Origin: Hydnum rufescens UP504
Lineage: Eukaryota; Basidiomycota; Agaricomycetes; Cantharellales; Hydnaceae
Direction: 5' to 3'
Length of the DNA stretch: 58,556 nucleotides
Assembly: GCA_014904985.1 (NCBI GenBank)
Contig: MU129086.1
Span: 48,092-106,647 of the forward strand
Part shown: positions 20,001-31,524 of the stretch, piece after piece
Layout of the letters: the number at the start of each line of letters is the position of its first letter
How positions within the stretch are numbered: the first letter of the stretch is position 1
Notes under the pieces: generated by a model
The model's database searches: none
Told to the model about the DNA's origin: nothing
The model's input: only the letters and a program-made list of their open reading frames with translations
Made by a program: the position numbers and the translations under genes

Positions 20001-23000
20001 ATGGCTCTAAACTTACTGGCTATGTTGTCAGTACCACCCAAATATAAGTCAACAATGAATGATGCCTTTAATTCTAAGAGATCCTTACAAACTACATTGC
20101 CAATGCCATCAAAGGATAAATTGTCAGAGAACATTGCATTAAATTCTAAGCAATCCAGACATACAAACTGCATTGTTGATGCCAGCAAAACATGAGTCAG
20201 CAGGGGATGATGCAACAAACTCTAAGACATCCACACTAACATCCTGCATTGTCAGTGCCAGAAAAGATGAATCAGCATGTGACAGTGCATCAAATTCAAG
20301 GAGATCCAGGCTTACATCCTAGATTGTCAATGCCACAAAGAGATGAATCAGTGCATGACAAGGCATTAAATTCTAAGCAATTGGGACATACTTCCTATGT
20401 TATCAATGCCACCAAAAGATGAATCAGTGAGAGACAATGCATCAAATTCTAAGAGATTCAGACCTGCTGTATTGTCAATGCCACCAAACAATGGGCCTCA
20501 GTCAGTAGAGGACAATGTATCAATTTCTAAGACATCAGACATACATCCTACATTGTTGATGCCACCAAGAGATGAATCAGCAAGGGATGGTGGGTTGAAT
20601 TCTAAAGAGGTCTGGCCTTACAGTCTACATTGTCAATGCCATGAGAACATAGATCAGCAAGGGACAATGCATGGAATTGTAAGAGATCTGGCCTTACAGA
20701 CTACATTGTTGAAGCCACTGAAAGGTGAGCCAGCCAGAGATCATGCATCAATCAGTGCAAGAACTGGACTTACATACTATAGTGATGACACCACACACAC
20801 ACAGATATATCAATCAAGGACCACCCAATGAACAGGGGAAATGCAAACTCACCACCTTGCATTGCCCATGTCATCAAACAATTTATTAGCCAGTGCTCTT
20901 ACATGAAATTGCCAGATATTTCAACATACAACCTACATTGGTGATACCACCAACTGATATATCAGCTAGCACCCATATGTCAAATCATGGGGGACACCAC
21001 TGACATTCTACATTGTCAATGCCCCCAGATGATATGTAACTCAGCCAGTGACCTTGCATCAAATTGTGAGAGACCATGGGCCCACCAGCTACATTATTGA
21101 TACCATCTGTGGGATCAGCCATGACCATACACCAAATCAAGAGGAAGTCAGGCTCACAAACTAGGTTGTCAATGTCACCCAGAAATATCATCCATGAGTG
21201 TGCATCAAGGGAGTAGAGATGAGAACTCACATGCTGCATTATCAATGTCACCAAAAGTATATTGGCCAGTGACCCACATCAAGTTGGGAAGGATCCAAAC
21301 TCACATGCTGCATTGTCCAAGGGGCCCAATGATGTATCAGAGAGTGACTATGCATCAAATTGTGAGAGATCCAACTTACTTCCTACATTGTCCATGTCAG
21401 AGAAAGAAATATCAACCTGCACCCAGGTGTTGAATTGGAGAGCCAACTTACTGCCTATGTTTTCAATGCCATCAGAAGACATATAAGCCAATGGTGATAC
21501 ATTGAATACTACAAAATCCAGACTTACATGCTATGTTGTCAGTGCCAGCAAAGGATGTATGAGCCAAGTGACCACCCATGGATAGTTGGAGATGTGCACT
21601 TACTGCCTATATTATTGATCCCATCCAACAATGTATCAGCCAGCACCCACTGTACTTAGAGGTATCTGTCTGGACATACATTCTATATTGTTGATCACAT
21701 TAAAAGATGTGTTGGCTAGTGACTGATGATAGTGGGGGTTGCAGACTCACATTCTACATTGTGAATACCACCTGATGTATCAGCTATCATTGACCCAGCA
21801 TCAAATTGTGAGAAGCAGCCTACAGGCTTCATGGTGAATGCCACCAGGAGATGAATCAGCCAGCAACCACCCACCAAAGCAAACAAAGAGCTTACATTCT
21901 TGATTGTTGGTGCCATCCAGTGATGTGTCAGCTAGTGTTGCTTCACTGAGGTGGGGAGCTTACATCCTACATCATCAGTACCACCAAACAATGTATAGTA
22001 TTAGCAGTGACAACACCCCAATTGGATCATATCTGAACTCACAGGCTGCAATGGTAATGGCACCAATTGATGAATCAATAAGGGACCATCCATTAAATTG
22101 TGAGAGATCTGGACTTACTGCCTACATTGTCCATGAAGAGAAAGAAATATCAGCCCAGACCTACACATCAAATTGAAAGAGATCCAGACTTACTCTCTAC
22201 ATTGTCCACACCATCAGATGATGGATCAACCAGTGACCATATGCTAACTTATATGAAATGCTGGACTTACATACTACATTGTCCATGTCACTGAGTGAGA
22301 CAGTGGCTAGCAACCACCCATGAATGCTGGGAGATATGGACTTACCTCCTATTTCATTGACCCCATCCAATAATGTATCAGCCACAGACCCCATAATAAA
22401 ATCTCCACACTCACATACTATATTGTGAACATCAAGAAAGATTTGTCAGCCAGTAACCATACACTGAATTCCAAGACATCTGGACATACATCCTATGTTG
22501 TTGATGTGACCAGAAGATGTATGAGTCAGTCACCACACACTGAAGAGTGGGGAAGCAGCCCACATTCTAGGTTGTTCATGCCAAAGGTTCTATTAGCTAG
22601 TGACCACATATCAAACTCTGCAAGTTGCAATCTTACCTCCTATGTGGTCCACATCACCAAGAGATCTATCAACTGGCAATGGATGCAAAGATGGGGGATG
22701 TGGACTCACATGCTATGTTGTCCATGATGCCAAAAGATATACACCCAACAATTTTACATCAAATTCTAAGAGATGCAAACTCACCCCCTGCATAGGGGAT
22801 TCCACCAAGCTGTGTCAGGAAAGGACCATGCATCAATGGGTGGGAGATCAGGACCCACATACTGGGTTCCCAAAGGTACCAAAGATGTATCAGGCAGCTA
22901 TCATGCACTGAATCATTGGAGATCTGGACTGACCAACTACATTGTTGATGCCACCAAGAGGCATGTCAGCCAGTGATTGTGCACCAAATGGTAGCACCTG

Positions 23001-24454
23001 CAGCCATACCTCCTATGATATCAGTTCCATCCAACCAACCAATCATGCATTATATTGTCCAGTTGTCACAGTTACAGCATTCAATACAATCAGGACCTCA
23101 AATCTGCCTGCAAGTGGCATATTCACATACCATGAGAATCCTGAAGCCCATATCTGCATGTAGCTCTGATTCTTCATCTTCTCCAGGCCCAGGGGTTCGG
23201 GCCACAATGGTCCCTGAACATAGTCAAATTATACCATCATCTCATTGATATGGTTTGGGGTGGCACCTTTAGCTTCAAGTTCACGGACTACACATTCAAG
23301 GACTCTGTGAGATAAACATGACTATTATTAGTCACCAGGAATCTGTGGGACACCCACACTCACCGGAATAAAACATAATTGGTATGAATCCGGCGATTTC
23401 TTTTCCAAACCGTGAGGCTGAGCAACAATCTCTGGGTCCCATGAGGAAGTGCATCTAAAGTGGTTTGAAGAAGCCGATTGCATGATGCTACACTCTGCTC
23501 AGTTTCTTCATGCATGCCTTTAAACCATATATTTGAGTGCTAAAATTGCAACTTGGATAAAATATACATACTTCCAACACTGATGAACCCAGCAGGTGGA
23601 TACTGCTGGTTGCGAAATTGGCTCTCGAGTCCGTTAACAAATTCAGCAACTTGCTGCTGCACTTCCGTGGCACAATCAAGGAAATCGGATGGGTTGGCAG
23701 CAGGGCCGAGAACCGCATTCATCACCTTCATCTCTCTTCCATCTAACTTGGTGAAGATCCCGATAACAGGCACTGAATAACACATGGACAAGTATGTAAC
23801 GGAAAGGATCAACTGCTGCAGCCCATGAGCCATACCTGATGCTGTGGATTTGGAGAAGAAACCTGACTCCAGGAATCCAAAGGGCCTGTCATTATCTGTT
23901 GGAATGCAGAGCCTGTACTAATTGATGAGTTGAAGCATGCGGGTATATGAACCTACATGGAAACGCACCAAATTGCATGCAGTTGCAGTGAAGGTGAAGC
24001 TAACGAGCGCTTTCGGATAAACTGCCAGACGGCCTGGACCTCCTCAACCCCTCCCGCCTCGAAACCACCAGAATCGTGGAAAACGAATGCAGGATTTGAT
24101 GCATACGTGATCTCGTCGTCAATATTGTGGATCCCTCGCTAGACAATATGGAAACATAAAGCAAACTGAGTGCTCCTTCACTAGGGTGGCTCTTACTTGA
24201 TCATATCCCCTGGGGACGTCCGTAATCTGAGAGATAAAGGATGAATTAGAAGTGCATCTCCACTGAGCTCGAACACCCATAGTAATTACACGTTTTCCCT
24301 TCCGGGTCACTATAGCCGCGCCAGCAGGGCTATCTGTTAGTCGTTCGAGCAGAGTGGTCTTTCCTGCGTTCGCTGGTCCAAGTATGAGGACCCTGAGGCG
24401 CCTATCTCTGTCTTTGTTGTTGAGTTTAAAATGCTTGAGGATAGATTTCCACAT
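17020..24454 (-). CDS. G-domain GTPase running into ~78 single-codon exons (proposed gene model)
   Basis: The conventional exons (minus strand) are 24454-24290, 24226-24197, 24138-23969, 23912-23836, 23772-23572, 23517-23364, 23304-23267 and 23213-23131 (306 codons). They keep one frame through all junctions. Domains: P-loop LILGPANAGKTTLLERL (residues ~24-40), switch region RGIHNIDDEITYASNP, G3-like HDSGGFEAGG, then AIWLCIPTDNDRPF, and G4 GIFTKLD. This is the cytosolic agaricomycete G-domain family. After 23131 come 78 three-nucleotide exons (first 23012-23010, last 17242-17240), a six-nucleotide one (17186-17181) and a terminal exon 17079-17020 ending in TAG. Most predicted introns are 64-84 nt. 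The acceptor before 23517 is AAG. An alternative end exists: without the 53-nt intron 23266-23214, translation stops at TAA 23231-23229. The GTPase part is firm; the micro-exon part is inference from splice signals and frame. Confidence 0.65.
17181..23015 (-). repeat. Tandem array of 75-76 bp units, each an intron plus three nucleotides
   Basis: Units sit at 17240, 17319, 17395, 17471, 17542, 17618 and so on up to 22859, 22934 and 23010 (position of the free triplet). The minus-strand unit is GTAAGTCCAGA.., branch GCTGATTC or GCTAATTC, then GGCATTGACAACATAG and three free bases. GT is kept in all 78 units. The acceptor is TAG in about 62, CAG in about 13 and AAG in 3. The YAG-to-GT gap is always three bases, although unit length varies from 67 to 87 bp and the rest of the unit is degenerate. 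Confidence 0.9.
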
Positions 24455-25409
24455 GATTGAAGGACTAGGGAGGGAGCAGAAGGTGTGTGCAGAATGTCAA
24501 AAGCCAAGCAAGAGTATTCCTATCCTGTAAACTTGCCTACCGTCTGTCCGAGAAGTACGAACTTTTCCACGGGTGCTTCCTCGAGATAGTGCCTTTCTGG
24601 GGACAATGGTGGTCGAGTCGCCACGCCCTGATCTGTCAACGTCGAACCAGGCAACATCGAGACTCCAAGAGAGGAAAATATCATTGTCTGATTCGTAATG
24701 ATTCGCGTGTTTCTAGGGTCAAGGTCCCTAGGACGCCACTCGTTCATTCAACTGATTTGCAGTATTGCAATGGAAAGCTCCCCAGATTATTCCTGAGCGC
24801 ACTGGATAACAACCCCATTCTGCCTGAGTGATTGGGACGAGATCCCGACCAAGTACGTACCGATCGCCATACTAAACAGAGGCTATGGGCGAGAGATGCT
24901 CGACTTCGCCTTTGTGCCGAGGCCACCTTCACGTGACTGATTCGCGCCTGGATCCCCTAGATTCCACGGTGCGTAGCTCTCTATAGCTTCCATTCTGAGG
25001 AATGAAGCCATGCGCTTGGCATCAGCTTCAGGAGGCAGCAACAATTGAACTGGTGCTGTACTCCATTTGTTGGTCAATAATGCCAAGTTCCTCAGCGACA
25101 CCATTACCCTCATCCGGATACTTCAGCAACCTCTTATACTGTGGATTCCGCTGACTCAGGTACTGGAACTTCGAGCGAAGTTGGGATAGTTCAACTATCA
25201 GCATCGACCAATATTAATTCCACCGCAGGACTCCTCCGCGCTCAGGCCCACTACGACTCTCCCCTGGAGGATTCCAGGTACCTTATGTCATCTATGCCTC
25301 CGTCAGTGCGCTCGGTTCATGGTGCTCGTGGGAAAAGGGACTCACGCATCCTTTCGTTACATTTCACTCATTGTAGAGCATTCACAGTGAGGAGTGGCAA
25401 AGTCTTCTT
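24455..25409. other. No supportable gene; possible remnants
   Basis: Several short open frames exist on both strands (for example minus 25113-24883, with ALLTNKWSTAPVQLLLPPEA). I see no recognisable domain or consistent intron set. The 5' region and promoter of the minus-strand GTPase gene must lie at the left edge; I see no clear TATA box. Confidence 0.4.
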
Positions 25410-25670
25410 AGATCAATGCAGTATTCCGTGTCAAGAACCTCATTGTACGTGCACCTTGCTTCCCCAAATTTCATATTGCTTGATCCCAATGCCTACAGTA
25501 GAGAACGTGCGATCATCATGCACGATATCGATCAAGACTCATTCTCCACGATTCACAAGGATTTGTTGACGGAGATATGGAGAATCTTCGAATGGACCTA
25601 GAGTTCATCAAGAGGAGGAACATAGAAAGGGAGCTCAAAGACAGGCTACGTGCCATTTGGTGCGTGTATC
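25410..25670 (+). pseudogene. Fragment of a second G-domain GTPase
   Basis: Translation gives SRLILHDSQGFVDGDMENLR, then LEFIKRRN and ELKDRLRAIW, followed by a GTGCGT donor at 25658. This is the same G3 region and the same conserved donor after AIW as in the GTPase gene on the opposite strand (HDSGGFEAGG .. HAIW). No P-loop precedes it and no G4 motif follows, so it is a partial copy. Confidence 0.65.
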
Positions 25671-25876
25671 ATTGCGTTTTATTCATTTTACCGACTCGTA
25701 ATTATCAAACACGATCGAGAACTTGATCAGCCTCACCATGAACTCGATCGTTGGCGTTCCTACGAAGGCCGTCGGTCCGGATAGCGACAGCTGAGGGTGC
25801 TGCCGATTCAGAGCAACCAAATATTGGAGGCTGGCTTTTCGCAGCTGGTCGAAGAGGGAGTCTTGGAACAAATATC

Positions 25877-26314
25877 TCAGTGCCGTTTGAGTAGTCTATT
25901 TACTGTTGCTTGTTTAATGTTCACATCCTGATACGATATTTTCCTGTGTCGGGGAACGCAGTCTGGTCGTTTTGGGAACATGCGAGATTCCCCCTCATGC
26001 TTACCGTTTCGTTTCGATAGAATCTTAGGGCCACGCGTTCTCCGGAACCTTTTGATGGCATCCGCCTTGATGGACACATTGGGGTCATCTATGATGACAT
26101 CGTCAATCTCTGGAATTTTAACGACCCAAACCATCAGGGACGTCTTGCACCAGCCGTTGCGATGATTGTTCGAGCACATCGAGTCCTTGGATATAGTGTA
26201 GTATTTTGAGCCCTGACGACACATCTGGTAACGGATCTTACAGGTGAGCGCTCGAATCCTGTAAAAATTGCCCTGTTCTGTAGATCTATATGACAAAGCA
26301 TGATATGGAAACAT
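25877..26314 (-). CDS. Hypothetical protein or exon, unrecognised
   Basis: An open frame of 145 codons with a moderately basic composition (FRRTRGPKILSKRNGKHEGE) and no recognised domain. Neighbouring frames on the same strand (25871-25683; 26590-26408, with YTYYQISKGFGAIIWHGLTG) could be further exons of one gene. I could not build a junction set that keeps the frame, so this is listed only as a candidate. Confidence 0.3.
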   Translation of the reverse strand: MFPYHALSYRSTEQGNFYRIRALTCKIRYQMCRQGSKYYTISKDSMCSNNHRNGWCKTSLMVWVVKIPEIDDVIIDDPNVSIKADAIKRFRRTRGPKILSKRNGKHEGESRMFPKRPDCVPRHRKISYQDVNIKQATVNRLLKRH

Positions 26315-26629
26315 CTCAATGTCAATACCACTATCAAGGTTATGGGTCCCGCGGCTGTTATCCCTGGGGTTCTCCAGCCTTCAGCACGATGTATCCTCCC
26401 AGCTGCATCACTGTGGCACGGGCTTCATGAGCCTATGGAATTTGCCAAAGAATGTGGATGTCCATTGTCCATCATGCTCTGGTGAATCTCCAGTTAACCC
26501 ATGCCATATTATAGCCCCGAAACCCTTCGATATCTGATAGTATGTGTAACCGACATCATCAATTGTGATTGGATCGGGTATCTTTTGCAATCTTGTGCTG
26601 AGGGACAGACTCCTTCCCAGTTGAGGGTT

Positions 26630-26725
26630 ATATGAAAGTTTATGTAATATTTCTATGTCTATAAGCTTGTGTAATCATGCTATATATGGAAGCTTATGTA
26701 ATACTCTTTATATGGCAGCATGAGT
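26630..26725. repeat. AT-rich palindromic element related to 531-765
   Basis: Contains CTATATATGG, AAGCTTATGTAATA, GTGTAATCATG and TTTATATGGCAG, the same vocabulary as the tract near the window start. Probably a decayed dispersed element. 26726-27245 holds no recognisable gene except the 5' flank of the glucanase gene. Confidence 0.45.
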
Positions 26726-27245
26726 GATATCTTTGAAGCTTTTGATTTTCCTGACGTGACCAAGGTGAAAAGTTCTGAATGACTTAGGACAACCAGTTCT
26801 GCTGATTTAATTATTACAGTAATAATATTTGTTTCCGGATGCTGCCCCCACATGTCGGTAACTTCCGTTTGAATGCCGACTGTTGCATCATCCACGAGCC
26901 TGGAGAGTCTGGTTGAGAACTTGCTTTACCAGTGTGGCCTAGCAAGGTTGCTCCATATATATCTCGCGGTACCTTGGATACCTGGTGATATTTTCATTTT
27001 GAATGGGCGGATTGGCTCTGCCCTCTGGGGACTCGGCGAGAGACCCAAAGGTGGGGCTCCATAGATATGGATTGAGACCATCCGAGGGACCCCCGTGGTC
27101 TGATTTTTATAGTAACCAAAGGCCATCCGTCCCTATATCATGTCTCTAATACCTTAATTCTCGCTTCTCCCTTCCAATCGCTCTATTTCGGGGATTCTGT
27201 CGCCTCCCTAATCATCCTAGTCTGTTGTCATCTATAAATACGGAA

Positions 27246-30200
27246 ATGGGCTTCATTCTGGACGTATTTACTCTTTCAGTCCTCCTACAATCCGCTGCCT
27301 GCGCCGCATCCACTTCCGAAGCCTTGAATCGTCAACATACGCCTTTAGACTTGACGCACTATCGGAGGTTGAGAACTAGTTCAGGAAGACTCCATTCCCG
27401 TGCACCCGTCCCCACGGGCTGGAGGTATGTCTGGTATTTATTGTGTGAAGGGGAAATCTCTGCATGGTTCCGACTTGGCCCCTACTCCTTCTAGCGCCAA
27501 AGGATGCTTCACCGATTCGACATCTACTCGAACCTTAGTCGGGTACTCAACTTCAACGCAGACTAATACGCCTCAGGTGTGCCTCAATTCATGTCAGAGT
27601 AGGGGATATGCATACGGAGGCGTTGAATATGGTGGGATCTTCATGCCTGGCTTGCAGTTTTCCACTGTCTTGCTAGTTCTTTGACCACTAAATTTATGCT
27701 TCAGGAGCTCAATGTTATTGCTCCAATAAAATGGTCGTTACTTCCTCCACTGGCCAACCCACTGCAATTGGGGATTGTTCAAAGCCATGCTCGGGAGATT
27801 CCACCCAGTCGTGTGGCAACGCCGGTCGAATAATGATTTACACTTATGCTCCCCCTTTACCATCAGGATGGAGGTCTGCCTACTTTGATGTCTTCGCGAT
27901 AAATCTCAGCTAATTGCCTTTTGTGTTTCCTAACAGTGCTCTTGGATGTTATACAGATGCGCCCTCATTTCGTGCTTTGGCCTCAGTTTCCACAGCATCC
28001 TCGTCAAATATCCCCAATTCATGTATCTCAAATTGTAGCAGTCAAGGATACAGCTTTGCGGGGGTCGAATTTGGAAAAGAATGTTACTGTGGCCAGTCCA
28101 TCGTGGTCTCAACATCGCCATCGTCGGGGCAACTCGCACCATCTGGAGACTGTTCGATGGCGTGTTCTGGATCTCCGGTACAGACGTGTGGGAATGGTAG
28201 TCGCATATTCATTTATACAACATCTTCGACGACTACGACTACGACAACTATGGCCACAACGGCATCCGCTACGCCAACAACTACGACTACCTCCACATCC
28301 TCTCCCGGCGGCAAGGTAGTGGTGGCTCAGTGAGCAGTTCTTGTGCCTTTTTCCTCCCAAATTTAAACCTCTGACTATTGTATCAGCTTCATGGTTGGAA
28401 ATTCCTTTGTGCGTTCCAATCCCTTTTCCCAACTCTCTTCCGAGTTTGGTAAGTCATCGGTGTCTTGGATAGTCCTACAGCCGATCCACTTGGTCTTCTA
28501 ATATGGCGCTTGCCATGGCCGGGGGAATGTAAGTCTCATCAATCCCCCTGGTTGTTCCCTAATGTCTTACCCTAAGGACCCACAGTGACGGATTTGCTCT
28601 CAACGTGGGATCCGACTCATGGTCTTCAAACAGAGTGGCTGATGCTTACGCCGCAGCCATTGGAACACCCTTCAAGCTTTTCTTGTCCCTCGATATGTCG
28701 TGAGTGATACGCCTCTAGGGCTCGTTCCAGGAGTTAAAGTTTCATCATCCAGATCTCTACCCTGTGCCTCGACGGGTGACGCGAAACTTATTCGACAATA
28801 TGTCAACAACTACTCGAATCATCCAAATCAGTTATTCTATCGCGGACAGCAAGTCGTGTCCACATTTTCTGGTTCAGACTGCAAATTCGGCCAGAGCAAT
28901 ATCAATACAGCGTGGAATTATGCTGTCAAGGCCACGGCAACAAAGCCTGTCAGTCTCCTTCTGGATATTTCCCATCGTGGTTCTAGTGCCACCCTAATGA
29001 CTCCATTCCAACTCTGACCTAGATTGCATTCATTCCTGCATTTTTCTCCCCAACTTCTTCCTTTGCCTCGACTACAGTGATGAACGGGGACTTCAACGTG
29101 AGTAAAATGTTTGGATCTCTTCACCATTGAATTCATGACCTCCCGATTTTCTCCGTATAGTGGAATGGAGGATGGCCAATGGTGAGTATTGGCATTGTAT
29201 ATATATTGCGCAAAGACATAATCTCCCCCCATAGGGGGACTACGATATCGATTTTTCAACCGATCAAACGCACATCAATGCGATTGGAGCTAGATACTAC
29301 ATGGCGCCCGTGACCCCAGCGTTCTTTACAGTAAGTACCGTGTCTGATCCGCGGTATATATCTTAACATTTCTCACACGCGTTGTTTGTTAAGCATTATG
29401 GCGCGAATTCCTTCAATAAAAATTGGATTTACCGAAGGTGAGCGAATATGCGTATATTTTGGGTGAGGCGGAAGATTCCTAATTCGTTTGGATCTCTCTT
29501 CCTTATCAGTGATGATTGGTTATACAATTCGCGCTGGGAGCTGTTAATCCAGCACCGAGCCCAGATTGATATAGTCGAGGTGATGCTCTTTCCCTGATTT
29601 TATTTTTGCTTGTCCACTGATATGATTCTCCTTTCGATGGATAGATCATTACTTGGAACGGTGGGCCACTTGACCTTTATTTCTGGCGTCCATACCCTGA
29701 TCACATTTCCCCCTTTAGATTACGGTGAGAGCCACTACATAGGGCCCATCGGACCGGACCAGCCCGGTTCGCAAGCCTGGGTGAATGGCTTTGACCATCA
29801 AGGTGTGTGTCTATCCCTCACATCCTGGTCATCTCGGCGAAGTAGCTGACTGAACTGGTTCTAAAGGCTGGAATATCATGACGAAGTACTACGCGGATGC
29901 GTGGAGGAGTGGGGTGTACCCGACGATCAGCAAGAATCAGATCTTCCTATCTGCGAGACCGCACTCGAAAGCTCTCACTATCAAAGATCCGATAGGGAAA
30001 CCTAACAGCTGGCAATGGGTGGGCAAGCTATTGGCGTTATCTCCTTTCGGGGTTATTGGTTGACTCAGATCATCTGATGGCATCTATCCAGACCGATGAC
30101 AACCTTTACGCAGTCGTATTTGCCACAGGACCTGGGTCATTACAGCTTTCCATAGGCTCATCAAATCGTACAACGGCTATCTCTGCCGGTGTGAATAAGA

Positions 30201-30349
30201 TCAAGCTTCCGCTGAGCCCCGGGTCGCCCACTGCTCTGCTTCGCGATTCTAATGGCAATTTGCTCATTTCATTCTCGCCCAGTGGCTTCACATATGTGAC
30301 CAAAGCAGCTGCTTATAATTTCAATTATTATATGGCGGCATCTCCTTGA
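27246..30349 (+). CDS. Secreted alpha-1,3-glucanase (GH71) with two WSC domains
   Basis: The start ATG at 27246 gives a signal-peptide-like MGFILDVFTLSVLLQSAACA. Two WSC carbohydrate-binding domains follow. The first, about 27500-27870 across two introns, reads GCFTDSTSTRTL..ANCYCSNK-type, then CSKPCSGDSTQSCG. The second, about 27945-28215, reads GCYTDAPSFR..GKECYCGQS..CSMACSGSPVQTCG. A Thr/Ser linker follows (28207-28305). The GH71 domain starts KVVVAHFMVGNS and continues DGFALNVGSDSWSSNRVADAY, FKLFLSLDMS, GDYDIDFSTDQTHINAIGAR, ITWNDYGESHYIGPIG and a C-terminal beta-rich part ending NYYMAASP. Spliced from about a dozen exons. Such enzymes cleave alpha-1,3-glucan (mutan) in fungal walls. The WSC repeats suggest wall attachment. 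No frameshift was noticed. Confidence 0.92.
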
Positions 30350-31524
30350 ACCATTTCTCAACATCCCAAAATACGATGCTCTATAGTAACATCGATGGTT
30401 CTATATATTCGACTTAACTTCACCTCTGAACAAGCATCTGGGCATTTCCGAAGACTGACGTCCCTCGGTTTCCTGTGAGGGCTCTAATAGGGCCGCCACT
30501 ATACTGTAGCGGAGAGAAAGAAGGCGAGAAAAGCTACGGAAGCAAAAAAAATCTGGAATATCATATTTCTCATCCTTCCTTGTTGCTTGCTTTTCTGGTT
30601 CTCTTAATCTTTAACTGTACCATATAAGAAAATGCTCTTCCTCGGGCACAGGCCGTGAAGCTGGTGCTCGCGAGGGGCGCGCACAAGGAGATAAAATTCA
30701 GTTATGATGGCCGCTTTCATTCTCGCAAAAGCCGTCAGCGTGACTCTCGGGCCCAAAGGTCAGACTCCCCCATCACATTTCTCATGTGCTCGTCATTAGG
30801 TTAGGCCAATATCCCACATTCGTGACCGACGGTTACAACTACCGTATGCCGGTGAAATTTGTCCTTGTTTACAGTTTCTTCGCTGTTGGGAATGCCTGAA
30901 TATAATCTTCTCGAGAGTATCTGTCCACCAGAGCAAGTCCAATATGATCATGACCATTTATAGATACAAAATAATTATATGGGAACCCCCTGAATAATCG
31001 GGCTCGGGGTTCTAGAGACGTCACTGGCTCTATTAAGAATCCAAGTCCCAGAACCCCACAATAATTCATGAATATTTACCTGGATAATTCCCGGGGTTTC
31101 CTAGGAACTTGATAGTAGTTTCGTAGATCCAATTACAGTAAAATCTCACAATGCTAGCAATTCAGTGATCCTTGGATAGCTTGTGTGATGACAGTGCATG
31201 AGACATTTACGCTCATGGTCCTACTTAACTTGTTGAGCTTACTCAGCCAGGTGACTATGGTCGGGAGTGGGCGTTGCCGAAAGCAGACGACGGGCTCATT
31301 GCGCAGAGCGTGTCTGGCAATGCTGAGAAGCCGAATGCCAGCTGGAATCTACTTAGGCAACTACGGAGCGTTGAAGAGACTGAACAATAAGACTATGCAA
31401 CCCAGCCTCAACGACGCAGTGGTTTTATGCAATAAAAAGGGAGGGTGGGTAGAAAAAATTTGCGGGTGTGTGGTGCGTGGACGGATGTGACGAGCGAGAT
31501 GAGCGAATTATTGATGAGGACACA
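30350..31524. other. Intergenic, with one gene fragment
   Basis: Apart from the HSP60 fragment (30671-30760), I see only short frames without recognisable domains (for example plus 31185-31490). Confidence 0.5.
30671..30760 (+). pseudogene. 5' fragment of HSP60 (mitochondrial chaperonin)
   Basis: RGAHKEIKFSYDGR is followed, after a frame change and a deletion of roughly eight residues, by ILAKAVSVTLGPKG, the start of the mature HSP60 chain. A GTCAGA donor-like site follows. Nothing of the rest of the chaperonin (about 570 residues in the family) is present nearby. Confidence 0.75.

Noticed and set aside
17400..23160. Many plus-strand open frames in the satellite, giving a repeated peptide such as SKTSGLTCYVVNAIK
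   Set aside because: The unit length is mostly 75-76 bp, not a multiple of three over long runs, and indels and stops break every frame within one to four units. The constraint visible is on the minus-strand splice signals instead.
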